The notes: generated from the sequence alone by a model not told the origin. Positions 7,703-17,157 are shown, numbered from the stretch's first letter. The stretch: 60,370 nt of DNA from DATKMK01 sp035541895 (GCA_035541895.1 DATKMK010000031.1:1-60370); one strand, 5' to 3'. Translations and numbers: made by a program.

Positions 7703-9279
7703 TGGGTCGCAAGATTCTCTTCATCACCACCGACCAGCAACGCTACGACGCCCTCGGGTGCAACGGCGGCACGATCGCCCGCACGCCGGTGATCGATCAA
7801 CTCGCCCTCGACGGGATCAACTATCGTCGCGCCCACAACCAGAACGTCGTCTGCATGCCTGCCCGCTCGACCATGATCACCGGCCAGTACGTGCGTACGC
7901 ACGGTGTCTTCGCCAACGGCGTGCCACTGCCTGTGGATGCACCGAGCATCGCGGCGTACCTGCACGAACGCGCCGGATATCGCACGGCGTTGCTCGGTAA
8001 AGCTCACTTCGAGCCCGCTTTCGACCCCAAGGGTAAGTGGTTCGAGAACCGCATGGCCGACGAAGGTTCGACCGGCCCGTGCCGCGGCTTCGAGCACCTC
8101 GAACTTGCGTTTCACGGCGCCATGGGCAACTGGCACTACTCGCGGTGGTTGCAGCGGCGTCATCCCGACGAGGTCGGTGGATTCGCGCCCATCCTGAGCG
8201 CGATGGGCGGCGGCGACACCGGCGCGCCCGAGGTGACGTACAATCCGATCCCGCGCGAGCACTACCACACCGACTGGGTCGCCGATCGCACGATCGCGTT
8301 CCTCGATTCGCTAGCGCCCGACGAGGACTGGTTCGTGTGGATGAGCTTTCCCGATCCGCATCACCCGTGGGACCCGCCGGCCTCGGAAGCGCGCCGGATC
8401 AATTGGCGCGATCTCGACTTGCCGCCTGGTCATCCGGGGTCGGACGAGAAAATCCGCGCGATCCTCGCGCAAAAACCGCATCATTGGCTGGCGTGGTACG
8501 AGGGCAAGTTCCGCAACAACGAAGGCGGGCCGATGACCTTCGTGCCGAGCACGCTCACCCACGACCAGATTCGCGAGGTCAACGCGCTGACGCACATCGA
8601 AAACGAATTGATCGATCAAGCCTGCGGACGCGTGCTACGACGCATCGCCGAGCGGGGCTGGTTGGCTGACACCGACGTGTTGTTCACCACCGATCACGGT
8701 GAGCTGCAAGGCGACTTCGGTCTGTTGTACAAGGGGCCGTACCATGTCGATGCGTTGATGCGGATTCCACTGATCTGGCGCCCGGCGCCGTCGGCTCGCA
8801 TCGCTCACGCCGAGATTCACGAGCCTGTCGGACAACTCGACCTGGCGCCGACGTTCTGCCGGATCGCCAACCTGCCGGTGCCAGACTGGACGCAAGGTGC
8901 GCCGCTGCCGACGGCTCCGGGATCGCACCGCGAGCGAGTCATCACCGAGTGGGATAGCCAGTTCGCCGAGATCGGCATGCACCTGCGCACCATCTACCGC
9001 GACGGCTTCATTTGCACGGTGTACGAGCGCAGCACCGACAACGTCGGCTTTAGTTTGGCGCGGCTCTATCGCAGCTTCGGAGCCGATCTGCCGCTGCCCA
9101 ATTTCCGCTACGACGGGACCGAGGGCGAGCTGTACAACCTGAACGAGGATCCGCAGCAGTGGCGGAATCTGTGGAGCGATCCCGGCTGCAGGCAGCTCAA
9201 GTCAGACCTGATTGCGGACCTCTACGATCATCTGCCGGCGCCGCGGCAGCCGCAGCTCACCGTGCAGGCGCCGGCGTGA
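7702..9279 (+). CDS. Sulfatase / alkaline-phosphatase-superfamily hydrolase
   Basis: 525 residues. The type I sulfatase signature is VVCMPARSTMITGQ, with Cys51-x-Pro-x-Arg55, the site converted to formylglycine. Near the N-terminus ITTDQQR gives a metal-binding Asp, and the second metal region is FTTDHGELQGD near residue 330. No signal peptide, so cytoplasmic. Overall pattern is closer to the phosphonate-monoester-hydrolase/choline-sulfatase branch than to secreted mucin sulfatases. Start overlaps the GST stop by one base, implying tight coupling. It would cleave a sulfate (or phosphonate) ester; a Cys-type sulfatase needs a formylglycine-generating enzyme, which is not in this window. Confidence 0.87.
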   Translation: MGRKILFITTDQQRYDALGCNGGTIARTPVIDQLALDGINYRRAHNQNVVCMPARSTMITGQYVRTHGVFANGVPLPVDAPSIAAYLHERAGYRTALLGKAHFEPAFDPKGKWFENRMADEGSTGPCRGFEHLELAFHGAMGNWHYSRWLQRRHPDEVGGFAPILSAMGGGDTGAPEVTYNPIPREHYHTDWVADRTIAFLDSLAPDEDWFVWMSFPDPHHPWDPPASEARRINWRDLDLPPGHPGSDEKIRAILAQKPHHWLAWYEGKFRNNEGGPMTFVPSTLTHDQIREVNALTHIENELIDQACGRVLRRIAERGWLADTDVLFTTDHGELQGDFGLLYKGPYHVDALMRIPLIWRPAPSARIAHAEIHEPVGQLDLAPTFCRIANLPVPDWTQGAPLPTAPGSHRERVITEWDSQFAEIGMHLRTIYRDGFICTVYERSTDNVGFSLARLYRSFGADLPLPNFRYDGTEGELYNLNEDPQQWRNLWSDPGCRQLKSDLIADLYDHLPAPRQPQLTVQAPA

Positions 9280-9292
9280 GAAGGGTCGTCGC

Positions 9293-10384
9293 ATGAGTTC
9301 TACGCCGTATCGCTTCTATGCCGCCGAGATCTCCTATTTCTCGGGCAAGGTGCGCCCGATGTTCCGCTACAAGGGGATTCCCTACGACGAGATCGCGCCG
9401 ACGCCGCAGGCGTATCGTGAGATCATCATCGCGCGCACCGGGCTCGGGTTCATTCCGGTCGTGGTCACGCCGGAAGACGACACGCTGCAGGACACCAGCG
9501 AGATTCTCGACGAACTCGAACGGCGCTTTCCCGATCCGCCGGTCTATCCTCCGACGCCGGTGCAGCGTGTGGTGTCGTATCTGATCGAGGTCTACGCGGA
9601 CGAGTTTGGCGTGCTGCCGGCCATGCACTATCGCTGGAGCTTTCCTGAGAGCGAGGCGAAGGCGCGGAAAGACTTCGCGGCCGCGAGCGGCAATCCCGAT
9701 ACCGCCGGGGCCTTCGCCGACCGGATGAAAGGCAGTCTGCCGTTCCTCGGCGTGTCGCCGGCTACCGCGCCGGCGATCGAAGCGCATACCCGCGAGCTGC
9801 TCGACATTCTCTCGCGCCACTTCGAAACGCATGACTTCCTGCTCGGCAGCCGGATGTCGCTCGCCGATCTCGCCTTGATGGGGCCGTTCTATGCCCATCT
9901 CTACCTCGACGCTGTGCCGGGACGTTTGCTGCGTGAAACCGCTCCCAACGTTTGCGCCTGGATCGAGCGGATGAATCATCCGCGACCGAAGAGCGGCGAG
10001 TTCGTCACCAACGACGCGGTGCCGGCCACATTGCGCCCGTTGTTGGAACTCATCGGCCGCGACGCGGTGCCGCTCCTGCTCGACAACGTCCGTGCCTTCG
10101 AACAGTGGGCGGATACGAAGCCGGCCGACCCGGTCGAACCACCGCGCGGCGTCGGCTCACACGAGACGACGCTTCGAGGCGCGCGCTTCCCGCGCATGAC
10201 TAGTTCGTACACGCTGTGGATGGTGCAGCGACCGCTCGACGCCTATCGTGCGTTGCCGCCCACGGGACGCGCCGCCGTCGATCGTGCGATCGCCGGTACC
10301 GGACTCGACGCACTGTTGACGGACGCGCCGCGCTATCGATTGGGCAAGTGCCGGTTCAAGCTGGTGTTCGAAACGCCGCGTTGA
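9293..10384 (+). CDS. Glutathione S-transferase-like protein
   Basis: 363 residues, related to the GST-like protein at 6698 (shared YFSGKVRPMFRYKGIPY and IPVVVTPE-DDTLQDTS regions). N-terminal thioredoxin-like half, helical C-terminal half, plus a C-terminal extension of roughly 60 residues not seen in the first copy. Starts 14 bases after the sulfatase stop with AAGGG ahead. Last gene of the dehalogenase operon, ending four bases from a convergent membrane-protein gene. Confidence 0.77.
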   Translation: MSSTPYRFYAAEISYFSGKVRPMFRYKGIPYDEIAPTPQAYREIIIARTGLGFIPVVVTPEDDTLQDTSEILDELERRFPDPPVYPPTPVQRVVSYLIEVYADEFGVLPAMHYRWSFPESEAKARKDFAAASGNPDTAGAFADRMKGSLPFLGVSPATAPAIEAHTRELLDILSRHFETHDFLLGSRMSLADLALMGPFYAHLYLDAVPGRLLRETAPNVCAWIERMNHPRPKSGEFVTNDAVPATLRPLLELIGRDAVPLLLDNVRAFEQWADTKPADPVEPPRGVGSHETTLRGARFPRMTSSYTLWMVQRPLDAYRALPPTGRAAVDRAIAGTGLDALLTDAPRYRLGKCRFKLVFETPR

Positions 10385-10387
10385 ACC

Positions 10388-11917
10388 TCACTCCTGATAT
10401 TCCCATCCGCGCGCGGCGATGAATCGCTGCAGCCCAGGGAGGTCGAGCGAGAGGGGAGGAAAATACTCGCCGATGCGGGTGCGCTGCCACCAGGCACCGG
10501 TCGGATCGCCCTTCGCGGTGAATTGGTAGCGGTACAGCTCGGCGCGGATGAAACGCGGCGGCGCATCGGGGAATGGATTGTTCGCCAACAGGCTGAGCGC
10601 GCCGGCGTCGTCGTGCAACAGCAGATAGATCAAGTGCACCAGCCACGGATTGGCGCGCGGGTCTTCCATCGCCGCGAACCAGATCTGCCAGTCGATGCGA
10701 TAGTGATATGGCGCGACCACGCACGGACGGCGGCGCAGGTCGCCGGGCTTGCACTTGAACTCGTACGTGCGCCACTGCGTCGCGTCCGAGATTTCCTCGT
10801 CAGTCGTGCCTTCCAAAATGATTTCGTTGCGGACTTTCCCGACGCTACCGAACGCACCGTAGGTGTTGACGAGATGCAGCCGATCGAACGACCCGTTCAT
10901 GATTTGGTGCCCGCCGAGCAGATTGCCTACCGGGCCGATGCTCAGGAACGCGACCACCGCCGCGTACGCGAACACGGTTGCCGAACCGCTCCAACTCGCG
11001 GGTGAGGCCGGACGCATGGCTGCCCCTCGCGCCGGCAGCAGCCAGGCAAACGCGTGGTCGTCGAAACACGCGATGCAGAGCACGATCGTCAACCAATTGA
11101 GCCAGACCAGATTGCCGCTGAGGATGAGCCAGGATTGAAAGCCGATGAAACACAGTCCGCCGATCTGACGGATGCGGCGCGGCGCAAGCATCGTCCAGGG
11201 CACGATCAACTCGACGAAGTGGTTGACCAGCACTTCCAAGCGATGCAGCAGCGGCGGCAAGTGATGCAGGTACCAGCTCAGCGGATTCGGGAGGGGCTGC
11301 GTTTCGTAGTGGTACATCATGCAGGTCAAGTTGCGCCAACACGGATCGCCGTGAATCTTGATCAGTCCGGCGCCGAACATCAGGCGGAACACGATCCAGC
11401 GCAGCAGCCACATGAGAATCGGCAACGGAACACGCGGAACCGCCGACGGGCGTGGGTCGAACGGGCAGCACAGAAAGGTCGCCAGAACCCCCGTCTCGAG
11501 CAGCAGGATCTCCCAGCCGTAACCCCAGAACAGTTGCCCGACGTGGACGAACGAAATGTACAGCAACCACAACCCCGCCATGAGCGGCGCGTTGGCGAAT
11601 CCGACCACAACCAAGAGCGCCAACCCCACGCCGACGTAGGCGAAGGTGATGAGCGCACCGTCGGAGTGGCCGAACACAAAAATGGTCGGCTCCGTGATGA
11701 ATGCCGTCGCCGGCGTTCCGGCGCTCTCGATCAACGCCGCGATGTGCAGGCGCGCCGGCAACAATCCGTTGGCCCCGATCAACGGCACCACCTGATGTGC
11801 CAGCGAGAGGAACGCAACGAAGTAGATCGCGCCGAGCGCGCGCAGAAACACGAAGCGCGTGATGCGATAGCTGCCGCGGAGATTCGGCTCGACGGCGCGG
11901 TTGTCAATCGCCTCCAT
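10388..11917 (-). CDS. Lipase maturation factor (LMF1-like) membrane protein
   Basis: 509 residues from the ATG at 11917 (an in-frame TTG lies just before). Many hydrophobic segments in the N-terminal two thirds, with family-like stretches GWEILLLETGVLA, RLMFGAGLIKIHGDPCWRNL and MYHYETQPLPNPLSWY. The C-terminal soluble part includes RRPCVVAPYHYRIDWQIWF. In animals LMF1 helps lipases fold in the ER; bacterial homologues are common but their job is unknown. It sits alone, convergent with the dehalogenase operon and divergent from the secreted protein at 12118. Confidence 0.83.
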   Translation of the reverse strand: MEAIDNRAVEPNLRGSYRITRFVFLRALGAIYFVAFLSLAHQVVPLIGANGLLPARLHIAALIESAGTPATAFITEPTIFVFGHSDGALITFAYVGVGLALLVVVGFANAPLMAGLWLLYISFVHVGQLFWGYGWEILLLETGVLATFLCCPFDPRPSAVPRVPLPILMWLLRWIVFRLMFGAGLIKIHGDPCWRNLTCMMYHYETQPLPNPLSWYLHHLPPLLHRLEVLVNHFVELIVPWTMLAPRRIRQIGGLCFIGFQSWLILSGNLVWLNWLTIVLCIACFDDHAFAWLLPARGAAMRPASPASWSGSATVFAYAAVVAFLSIGPVGNLLGGHQIMNGSFDRLHLVNTYGAFGSVGKVRNEIILEGTTDEEISDATQWRTYEFKCKPGDLRRRPCVVAPYHYRIDWQIWFAAMEDPRANPWLVHLIYLLLHDDAGALSLLANNPFPDAPPRFIRAELYRYQFTAKGDPTGAWWQRTRIGEYFPPLSLDLPGLQRFIAARGWEYQE

Positions 11918-12117
11918 CAAGCCCCGCCGAGATCAGCGGACCGCATTGAACACGCCGCCATGCAAGTTTGACCTCCCTGGCCTCGCGGAATCTCCGTAAT
12001 GAAACGACCTCTGCCTGTCGAGCCCAGGCGCTTACTATGGACATCGTCGTCTGATCGGCGCTACAGAGAGACATCGACGTCATTGCTCCGAACCGTCCGC
12101 GACGGAGGGAGGTTGGT
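11918..12117. promoter_or_regulatory. Divergent intergenic region
   Basis: 200 bases between divergent genes; should hold both promoters. No convincing -35/-10 pair, operator or RNA structure stands out, apart from GGAGGGAGG directly before the start at 12118. Confidence 0.4.
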
Positions 12118-13311
12118 ATGAACGGCATCGGATCGAGGCTGGTCCCGGCGTTCGGCATGGCGCTGTTGCTGGCGGCTCGTGCCGCCTACGCCGAACAAGC
12201 TGCGGTCAACAACGACCCGCCATCGGCAAGCGCATCGGCGCCCGCGCCCACGATGCAGTTTCGCGTCGAGCCGATCGTCGACAAGCAGCAGGGTCTGGTG
12301 CTGGCGACGATCACCGTGCCGCAGGATTGGAAGGTCGGCAGTCAGGTGCATTGGAACTACCAAGACGTCAGCCATCCCGTGCGCGCGGGGGCGCGTGCCG
12401 AGGCGCCCGACGGTTCGGCGTGGGTCGAGTACTTTCCGGTCGAGATCTTCTACTGGCTCGAACCCGCCCAAGCGCCGATCCCCATCGGCGGTCGCAGCCT
12501 CGGCATGATCCATCGCCCGCACATCGACATTCGCGACGCCATGCAGCGCTTCGTGATTGGGCCGTATCGCGGCAAGTTGCCGCAGCTCAAAGTCGTCGGC
12601 TCGCGGCCGATCAGTGGGCTTGCCGAGGCGTTCGGTTCGCCGCCGACACCGGGTGACGCTATGGCGGTGCGCTTGCACTACATCCTCCACGGTCAGCCGG
12701 CTGATGAGGACATCTATGGCTTGCTCGCGAGCGGCAACCGCATTCCGTACACCGGGCCGCAAGGCACGTGGTACGAGAGTCATCGGCCGCTGCTGTTCGT
12801 CCACAGCATGGGCGCCACCAACGGGAAGCTCGACGGCGTGCATCCGCTGCTCGCCTTCATCGCGACCTCACTCAAGATCGATCCGGTTTGGCGGACACGG
12901 CGCGAACAGGTGATGCAGCAGCTCGCCGCCGAATTCAATCGCCTCATCGCGCGCGGCTACGCGCAGATTCAAGCCGCGGCCGAGCTGAGCCGCACGATCA
13001 GCCGCCACAACGATGCGATGATCGCCTCGATCGAAGGCCAACGCCAAGCGCAAGCACAACACGATGCGATGGCGCGACAAGCGGCCAATGCCGGCAACGG
13101 TCACAGCCCAAGCGACGACTTCGACCTCTACATCCGCGGCACCGAGCGGATGAAGGACCCATACTGGGGAGAGTCGGAACAGGCGTACAACGAAAAGTAT
13201 CGCTGGACCGACGGCTACGGGAACTATCAGCACTCCAACGATTCGACGTTCAATCCCAACGTCGGTGCCGGCGGCGGCGCAACCTGGCAGCGTATGGAAC
13301 CGGCGGATTGA
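12118..13311 (+). CDS. Secreted protein of unknown function
   Basis: 397 residues. A clear signal peptide (hydrophobic core FGMALLLAARAAYA, cleavage around residue 24) is followed by an acidic/Ala-Pro linker. The body contains a beta-rich first half (VEPIVDKQQGLVLATITVPQDW, the latter part resembling a domain that binds or presents a ligand) and a charged helical second half (HNDAMIASIEGQRQAQAQHDAM). The end is Gly/Asn/Tyr rich (YGNYQHSNDSTFNPN). I do not recognise the family. Strong ribosome site GGAGGGAGG. It overlaps or abuts a transglutaminase-fold gene downstream, so the two probably work together. Confidence 0.75.
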   Translation: MNGIGSRLVPAFGMALLLAARAAYAEQAAVNNDPPSASASAPAPTMQFRVEPIVDKQQGLVLATITVPQDWKVGSQVHWNYQDVSHPVRAGARAEAPDGSAWVEYFPVEIFYWLEPAQAPIPIGGRSLGMIHRPHIDIRDAMQRFVIGPYRGKLPQLKVVGSRPISGLAEAFGSPPTPGDAMAVRLHYILHGQPADEDIYGLLASGNRIPYTGPQGTWYESHRPLLFVHSMGATNGKLDGVHPLLAFIATSLKIDPVWRTRREQVMQQLAAEFNRLIARGYAQIQAAAELSRTISRHNDAMIASIEGQRQAQAQHDAMARQAANAGNGHSPSDDFDLYIRGTERMKDPYWGESEQAYNEKYRWTDGYGNYQHSNDSTFNPNVGAGGGATWQRMEPAD

Positions 13312-13325
13312 TGGGAGCCGGTGCG

Positions 13326-14216
13326 ATGCAGCACGAGACGATGCTTTCATACTACGCGCAGCCGGGCGTGATGACGTCGCCCGGCGCCCACGCGCCCGCG
13401 TTCGACGGTCTACCCTCCGAGTTGCCCGCGCTGTGTGCAGTTGTGCAGGGCCTGTTGATTCACCCGTTCTGGACCGGCGCGTACGGTGTGACGTTGCCCG
13501 AGGAGCGCCAGGAGGAGGTTCAACTTCGTTCGGTCGAGGAGATGCTCACGCGACTGCTGGCGCTCGACGATCGGCCGTTGACCGTCGCGCGGCCTGCGGA
13601 CCGCCGACTGGTGGGCAACTGCCGTCACTTCTCCACGTGCCTGTGCGCGATCCTGCGCCATCACGGCGTGCCGGCGCGCGCTCGCTGCGGGTTCGGAGCG
13701 TACTTCATGGCCGGCTCGTTCGAAGATCATTGGGTGTGCGAATACTGGAACGCCGCGCAGTCCCGCTGGGTGATGGTTGACGCGCAGCTCGATGCGGTGC
13801 AGCGCAACGTCGTGAAGCCGCCGTTCGATGTGCTCGACGTGCCGCGCGATCAGTTCATCATCGCCGGCGACGCATGGCAGCGCTGCCGCAGCGGCGCGGC
13901 CGACCCGCAGCGCTTCGGCATATTCGACATGCGCGGGCTGTGGTTCATCCGTGGCAACGTCGTGCGCGATCTTGCCGCGCTGAATCGCATCGAGTTGCTT
14001 CCATGGGACGCGTGGGGCCTGATGTCGAAGGTCGACGCCGATCAGTCGGCCGAGGATCTGGTGCAGCTCGATCGCGTTGCCGCACTGACGTTGGCGGACG
14101 ACGATCAATTCGCCGCGGTGCGCGCCGTCTACGAAGGCGACGATCGCTGGCGCGTGCCGAAGGTGATTCGCAGTTACACCCAAACCGGCGAGCGCACCGT
14201 CACGCTGCCGATCTGA
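13326..14216 (+). CDS. Transglutaminase-like (cysteine-protease fold) protein
   Basis: 296 residues from ATG 13326, chosen for GGGAG eight bases upstream; an ATG at 13311 overlapping the previous stop (TGATG) is also possible. The transglutaminase-core triad is visible: Cys99 in GNCRHFSTC, His135 in FEDHWVCEYW and Asp152 in VMVDAQLD, with the usual spacing. No signal peptide, so cytoplasmic. Bacterial members act as peptidases, amidases or cross-linkers; the substrate is unknown. It is the second gene of a small unit with the secreted protein upstream and a membrane protein downstream. Confidence 0.78.
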   Translation: MQHETMLSYYAQPGVMTSPGAHAPAFDGLPSELPALCAVVQGLLIHPFWTGAYGVTLPEERQEEVQLRSVEEMLTRLLALDDRPLTVARPADRRLVGNCRHFSTCLCAILRHHGVPARARCGFGAYFMAGSFEDHWVCEYWNAAQSRWVMVDAQLDAVQRNVVKPPFDVLDVPRDQFIIAGDAWQRCRSGAADPQRFGIFDMRGLWFIRGNVVRDLAALNRIELLPWDAWGLMSKVDADQSAEDLVQLDRVAALTLADDDQFAAVRAVYEGDDRWRVPKVIRSYTQTGERTVTLPI

Positions 14217-14256
14217 CACCCCGTAGACCGACGGAGCGTAGGGAGGAGGTTCTCAC

Positions 14257-14682
14257 GTGAGTGCCGACGCGAAACGACTGCTGCTGACGATCGTCTTGTG
14301 TGCCACCGCCGCGTTTCTCGCGCTCGTCTTGCCGTTCATGTTCGACTGGTGGCCGGGCGGATTTCGCTGGGGACACCCGGGTGGGCATCCGGCCTACGAG
14401 CGAATGATCGTCGCGATCTACTTTTCGCTTGGGGTCTGCTTGGTGCCGGCAGCGTTGAATCCACAGCAAAATGTGCTGCTGATCGACTTCACGATCCTGT
14501 CGAGCGTGTTGCACGGCACGGTGATGACCTACGACTCCTTCGCGCAGCCGCACGAGATGACGCACTTGATCGGCGATGTGCCGCTGTTGTTCGTGCTGGC
14601 TGGCGTGCTGGCATGGTTGCATCCGCGATGGTGGCGCACTGGGGCATCGGCATCAGGCGCGCCGGCGGAGCATGTGTCCTGA
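14257..14682 (+). CDS. Small four-helix membrane protein (DUF6632-like)
   Basis: 141 residues with a GTG start preceded by GGGAGGAGG. Four hydrophobic segments: LLLTIVLCATAAFLALVLPF, MIVAIYFSLGVCLVPAAL, NVLLIDFTILSSVLHGTVM and LIGDVPLLFVLAGVLAWL. The HEMTHLIGDVPLL stretch resembles a family of uncharacterised bacterial membrane proteins. No enzymatic motif. Function unknown. Confidence 0.68.
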   Translation: MSADAKRLLLTIVLCATAAFLALVLPFMFDWWPGGFRWGHPGGHPAYERMIVAIYFSLGVCLVPAALNPQQNVLLIDFTILSSVLHGTVMTYDSFAQPHEMTHLIGDVPLLFVLAGVLAWLHPRWWRTGASASGAPAEHVS

Positions 14683-14692
14683 CGCGCGCGGG

Positions 14693-15082
14693 CTAGTCGA
14701 TCAACGCGACGGCTTCGATCTCGACCAACAATTGCGGCGCCGCCAGCGCCGTGATGACGACGTAGGTGCTTGCGGGGTACTGTCCCTCCTTGAAGTAGCG
14801 CTGGCGAGCGGCGGCGACGGCCGGGCGATAGGCCGCGTCGGTCACATAGATGTTGAGCTTCACGACATCGTCCATCGTCCCGCCCGCGGCCTCGACGACG
14901 GTGCGGAGATTCTGAAACACCTGCTCCACCTGCGCGGCTGCGTCGGCGTCACCCACGAGCTTGCCCTGTCCGTCGAGCGCGACTTGCCCCGAGATGTACA
15001 ACGGCGTGCCCGTCTTCTTGACTGCGTACGAGTAGCCCGTCGGCTTCGCCATCGTTGGCGGATTGATGATGTGTTTGGCCAT
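14693..15082 (-). CDS. RidA/YjgF/YER057c/UK114 family protein
   Basis: 129 residues, the normal length for this trimeric family. Recognisable pattern: YISGQVALDGQGKLVGD, AAAQVEQVFQNLRTVVEAAGGTMDDVVKLNIYVTD and LAAPQLLVEIEAVALID. RidA hydrolyses reactive enamine/imine intermediates, mostly 2-aminoacrylate. The residue equivalent to the catalytic Arg of RidA is not evident in the LAAPQLLVEIE segment, so it may belong to a Rid subfamily of different activity. Single gene, convergent with the membrane-protein gene. Confidence 0.88.
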   Translation of the reverse strand: MAKHIINPPTMAKPTGYSYAVKKTGTPLYISGQVALDGQGKLVGDADAAAQVEQVFQNLRTVVEAAGGTMDDVVKLNIYVTDAAYRPAVAAARQRYFKEGQYPASTYVVITALAAPQLLVEIEAVALID

Positions 15083-15245
15083 CGACGATGTCCTCCCGTT
15101 GACTGTTCAGCGTAGCCTCTATCTTCGGACGCCGTCGGGGCGCAAGTGCCCGCGATGATCGATGCGCGGTCACGAATCCACTTTCCTTACTCGTGCGGGC
15201 CGTGTATCGATGACCGTCTTGAAAGCTCGTCGTGGGGAGATCGCG

Positions 15246-16091
15246 ATGACCAGACTCGGCCGTTGGGGCAAGGAGCCGCTGGTGCACTTCGTCGTGCTCG
15301 GCGTCCTGGTGTTCGCACTGCATCGGTGGGTGGCGCCGCCCTCGCCGAAGCGGATCGTATTGTCGGCGGCGGTGGTCGACGGCTTGAGGAAAGATCACGT
15401 TCGGCGCACCGGCGTACCACCGACGCGGGAGGAGGAACGAGGACTCATCGAACAATTCGTCGACAACGAAGTGCTCTACCGCGAAGCCCTGGCGATGGGG
15501 CTGGACCGCGGCGACATCATCGTGCGCCGGCGGCTGGTGCAAAAGATGGAATTTCTGACCGAAGATACCGATCGGATCGTCGAACCGAGCGAGCAGGAGT
15601 TGCGCGCGTATCGTGACGCACACGCGGATCGCTACGGTGTGCCCGAGCAATTCTCGCTGACGCACGTGTTCGTGAGCGGCGATCGCCACGGCGCCGAGAG
15701 TCAGCGAATCGCCGCTGAGCTGCGTGCCCAACTCGATGCCGGTGCCGACCCGGGACGGTTGGGCGACCCGTTCGTGCGCGGCGCTGAGTTCAAGCGCCAC
15801 AGCGTGCAGGAGATTGCTGCGATCTTTGGCGCCGCATTCGCTGATCGGTTGTCGACGTTGCCGACCGGCGCGTGGTCGGCGCCGATCGCGTCGAGCTATG
15901 GGCTCCACCTCGTTCGCGTCACCGAACGCGTGCCGCGACGCATGCCGACCGTGGACGAGATTCGCGGGACCTTGCTGAACGAATGGCGGGTACAGCAGCG
16001 AGCTGCGGCGAGTCGCGTCGCGCTCGACCGCCTGCGCCGCCAATACGACATTCGAATTGAGCGGCCGGCGGCCACGCTGGCATCGCGGTGA
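15246..16091 (+). CDS. Membrane-anchored parvulin-type peptidyl-prolyl isomerase
   Basis: 281 residues from ATG 15246 (GGGGAGATCG upstream). One N-terminal membrane segment (LVHFVVLGVLVFALHRW, ~12-28) leaves the rest in the periplasm. An SurA/PpiD-like helical region (EERGLIEQFVDNEVLYREALAMGL) is followed by a degenerate PPIC domain with ending GLHLVRVTERVP. Such proteins help fold secreted proteins. It is followed four bases later by a HupE/UreJ-like gene and then a DUF3604 gene, an order I recognise as recurring in other bacteria, so the three probably form one unit. Confidence 0.82.
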   Translation: MTRLGRWGKEPLVHFVVLGVLVFALHRWVAPPSPKRIVLSAAVVDGLRKDHVRRTGVPPTREEERGLIEQFVDNEVLYREALAMGLDRGDIIVRRRLVQKMEFLTEDTDRIVEPSEQELRAYRDAHADRYGVPEQFSLTHVFVSGDRHGAESQRIAAELRAQLDAGADPGRLGDPFVRGAEFKRHSVQEIAAIFGAAFADRLSTLPTGAWSAPIASSYGLHLVRVTERVPRRMPTVDEIRGTLLNEWRVQQRAAASRVALDRLRRQYDIRIERPAATLASR

Positions 16092-16095
16092 ATCG

Positions 16096-17127
16096 ATGCG
16101 CTGGACGATATCGACACTCGCGGTGCTCGTGACGAGCGTCGTGTCCGCCGGCCGGCCGGCGCACGCACATTCTTTCGATCCGGCGCTGCTGGCATTGCAC
16201 GAACGGCAGCGCGGGACGTTCGACGTCATCTGGAAAGCACCCGCATTGCCGGCTGGTGGCGACGTGAGCCTCAACCCGGTGTTTCCCGAACGGTGCCGTC
16301 GCCTCGCCGATGATCCCGCCGCCGCAGCGGGCGACGGCTTCGTGTCGTTTTGGCGAGTCGACTGCGGCGCGCTGGGTTTGCGCGGCCAGAACCTCGCAGT
16401 CAGTGGAATCGCCGGCCTGCACGTCGACGTGGTTTTGCGCATCGTCTGGCGCGACGGCAGCGAGACCACCGGAATGATCCAGGGCGACGAATCATTCACC
16501 GTTCCCGAACTGATCGACGGTACCCACGCCGGCGCGCCGGCGACGTCGGTGTTGAAGAGCTACGTGCGACTCGGTGTCGCGCACATCTGGCTCGGCGTCG
16601 ATCATCTGCTGTTCGTGCTGGGATTGCTGCTTTTGATCCGGTCGCGCCGCGTGCTCATTCAAACCATCACCGCCTTTACGGTCGCCCATAGCCTCGCCTT
16701 GGCGTTGGCGGTGCTGGGCGTCGTGAACATTCCGCCGGCGCCGGTCGAGGCACTGATTGCACTCAGCATCGTGCTCGTCGCGCTCGAACTGACGCGCGAT
16801 CCGAGTTCGCCGCCGACGTTGACGGTGCGCTATCCGTGGGCGGTCGCCTTCGGGTTCGGCTTGGTGCATGGGCTCGGCTTCGCCGCGGCGCTGGGCGAGA
16901 TTGGACTGCCGCCGGATCAGATTCCGTTGGCGCTCTTCTCGTTCAACCTCGGCGTCGAGATCGGCCAGATCGCGTTCGTCGTGGCGATGCTGGCACCGTT
17001 GCGATTGTTCGAACGGGTGCAGACGAAGTGGGCCTGGGCGCGCTGGCTGCCCGCCTATGCGATCGGGTCGGTCGCGGCGGCGTGGGCGATCGAGCGCGTC
17101 GAGCGCTTCTGGCTGCCTTTGGGATAG
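16096..17127 (+). CDS. HupE/UreJ-like membrane protein
   Basis: 343 residues. A signal peptide (TLAVLVTSVVSAGRPAHA) and a ~130-residue extracytoplasmic beta-rich domain come first. The C-terminal half has about six membrane segments with the HupE/UreJ pattern: HIWLGVDHLLFVLGLLLL, FTVAHSLALALA, GFGLVHGLGFAAAL and FNLGVEIGQ, rich in paired His/Asp/Glu typical of metal (Ni/Co or Cu) transport. The metal is not determined. Starts four bases after the parvulin gene. Confidence 0.85.
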   Translation: MRWTISTLAVLVTSVVSAGRPAHAHSFDPALLALHERQRGTFDVIWKAPALPAGGDVSLNPVFPERCRRLADDPAAAAGDGFVSFWRVDCGALGLRGQNLAVSGIAGLHVDVVLRIVWRDGSETTGMIQGDESFTVPELIDGTHAGAPATSVLKSYVRLGVAHIWLGVDHLLFVLGLLLLIRSRRVLIQTITAFTVAHSLALALAVLGVVNIPPAPVEALIALSIVLVALELTRDPSSPPTLTVRYPWAVAFGFGLVHGLGFAAALGEIGLPPDQIPLALFSFNLGVEIGQIAFVVAMLAPLRLFERVQTKWAWARWLPAYAIGSVAAAWAIERVERFWLPLG

Positions 17128-17157
17128 CTCCAGGCGGCGTCGGTGAAGGGAGAGGCA

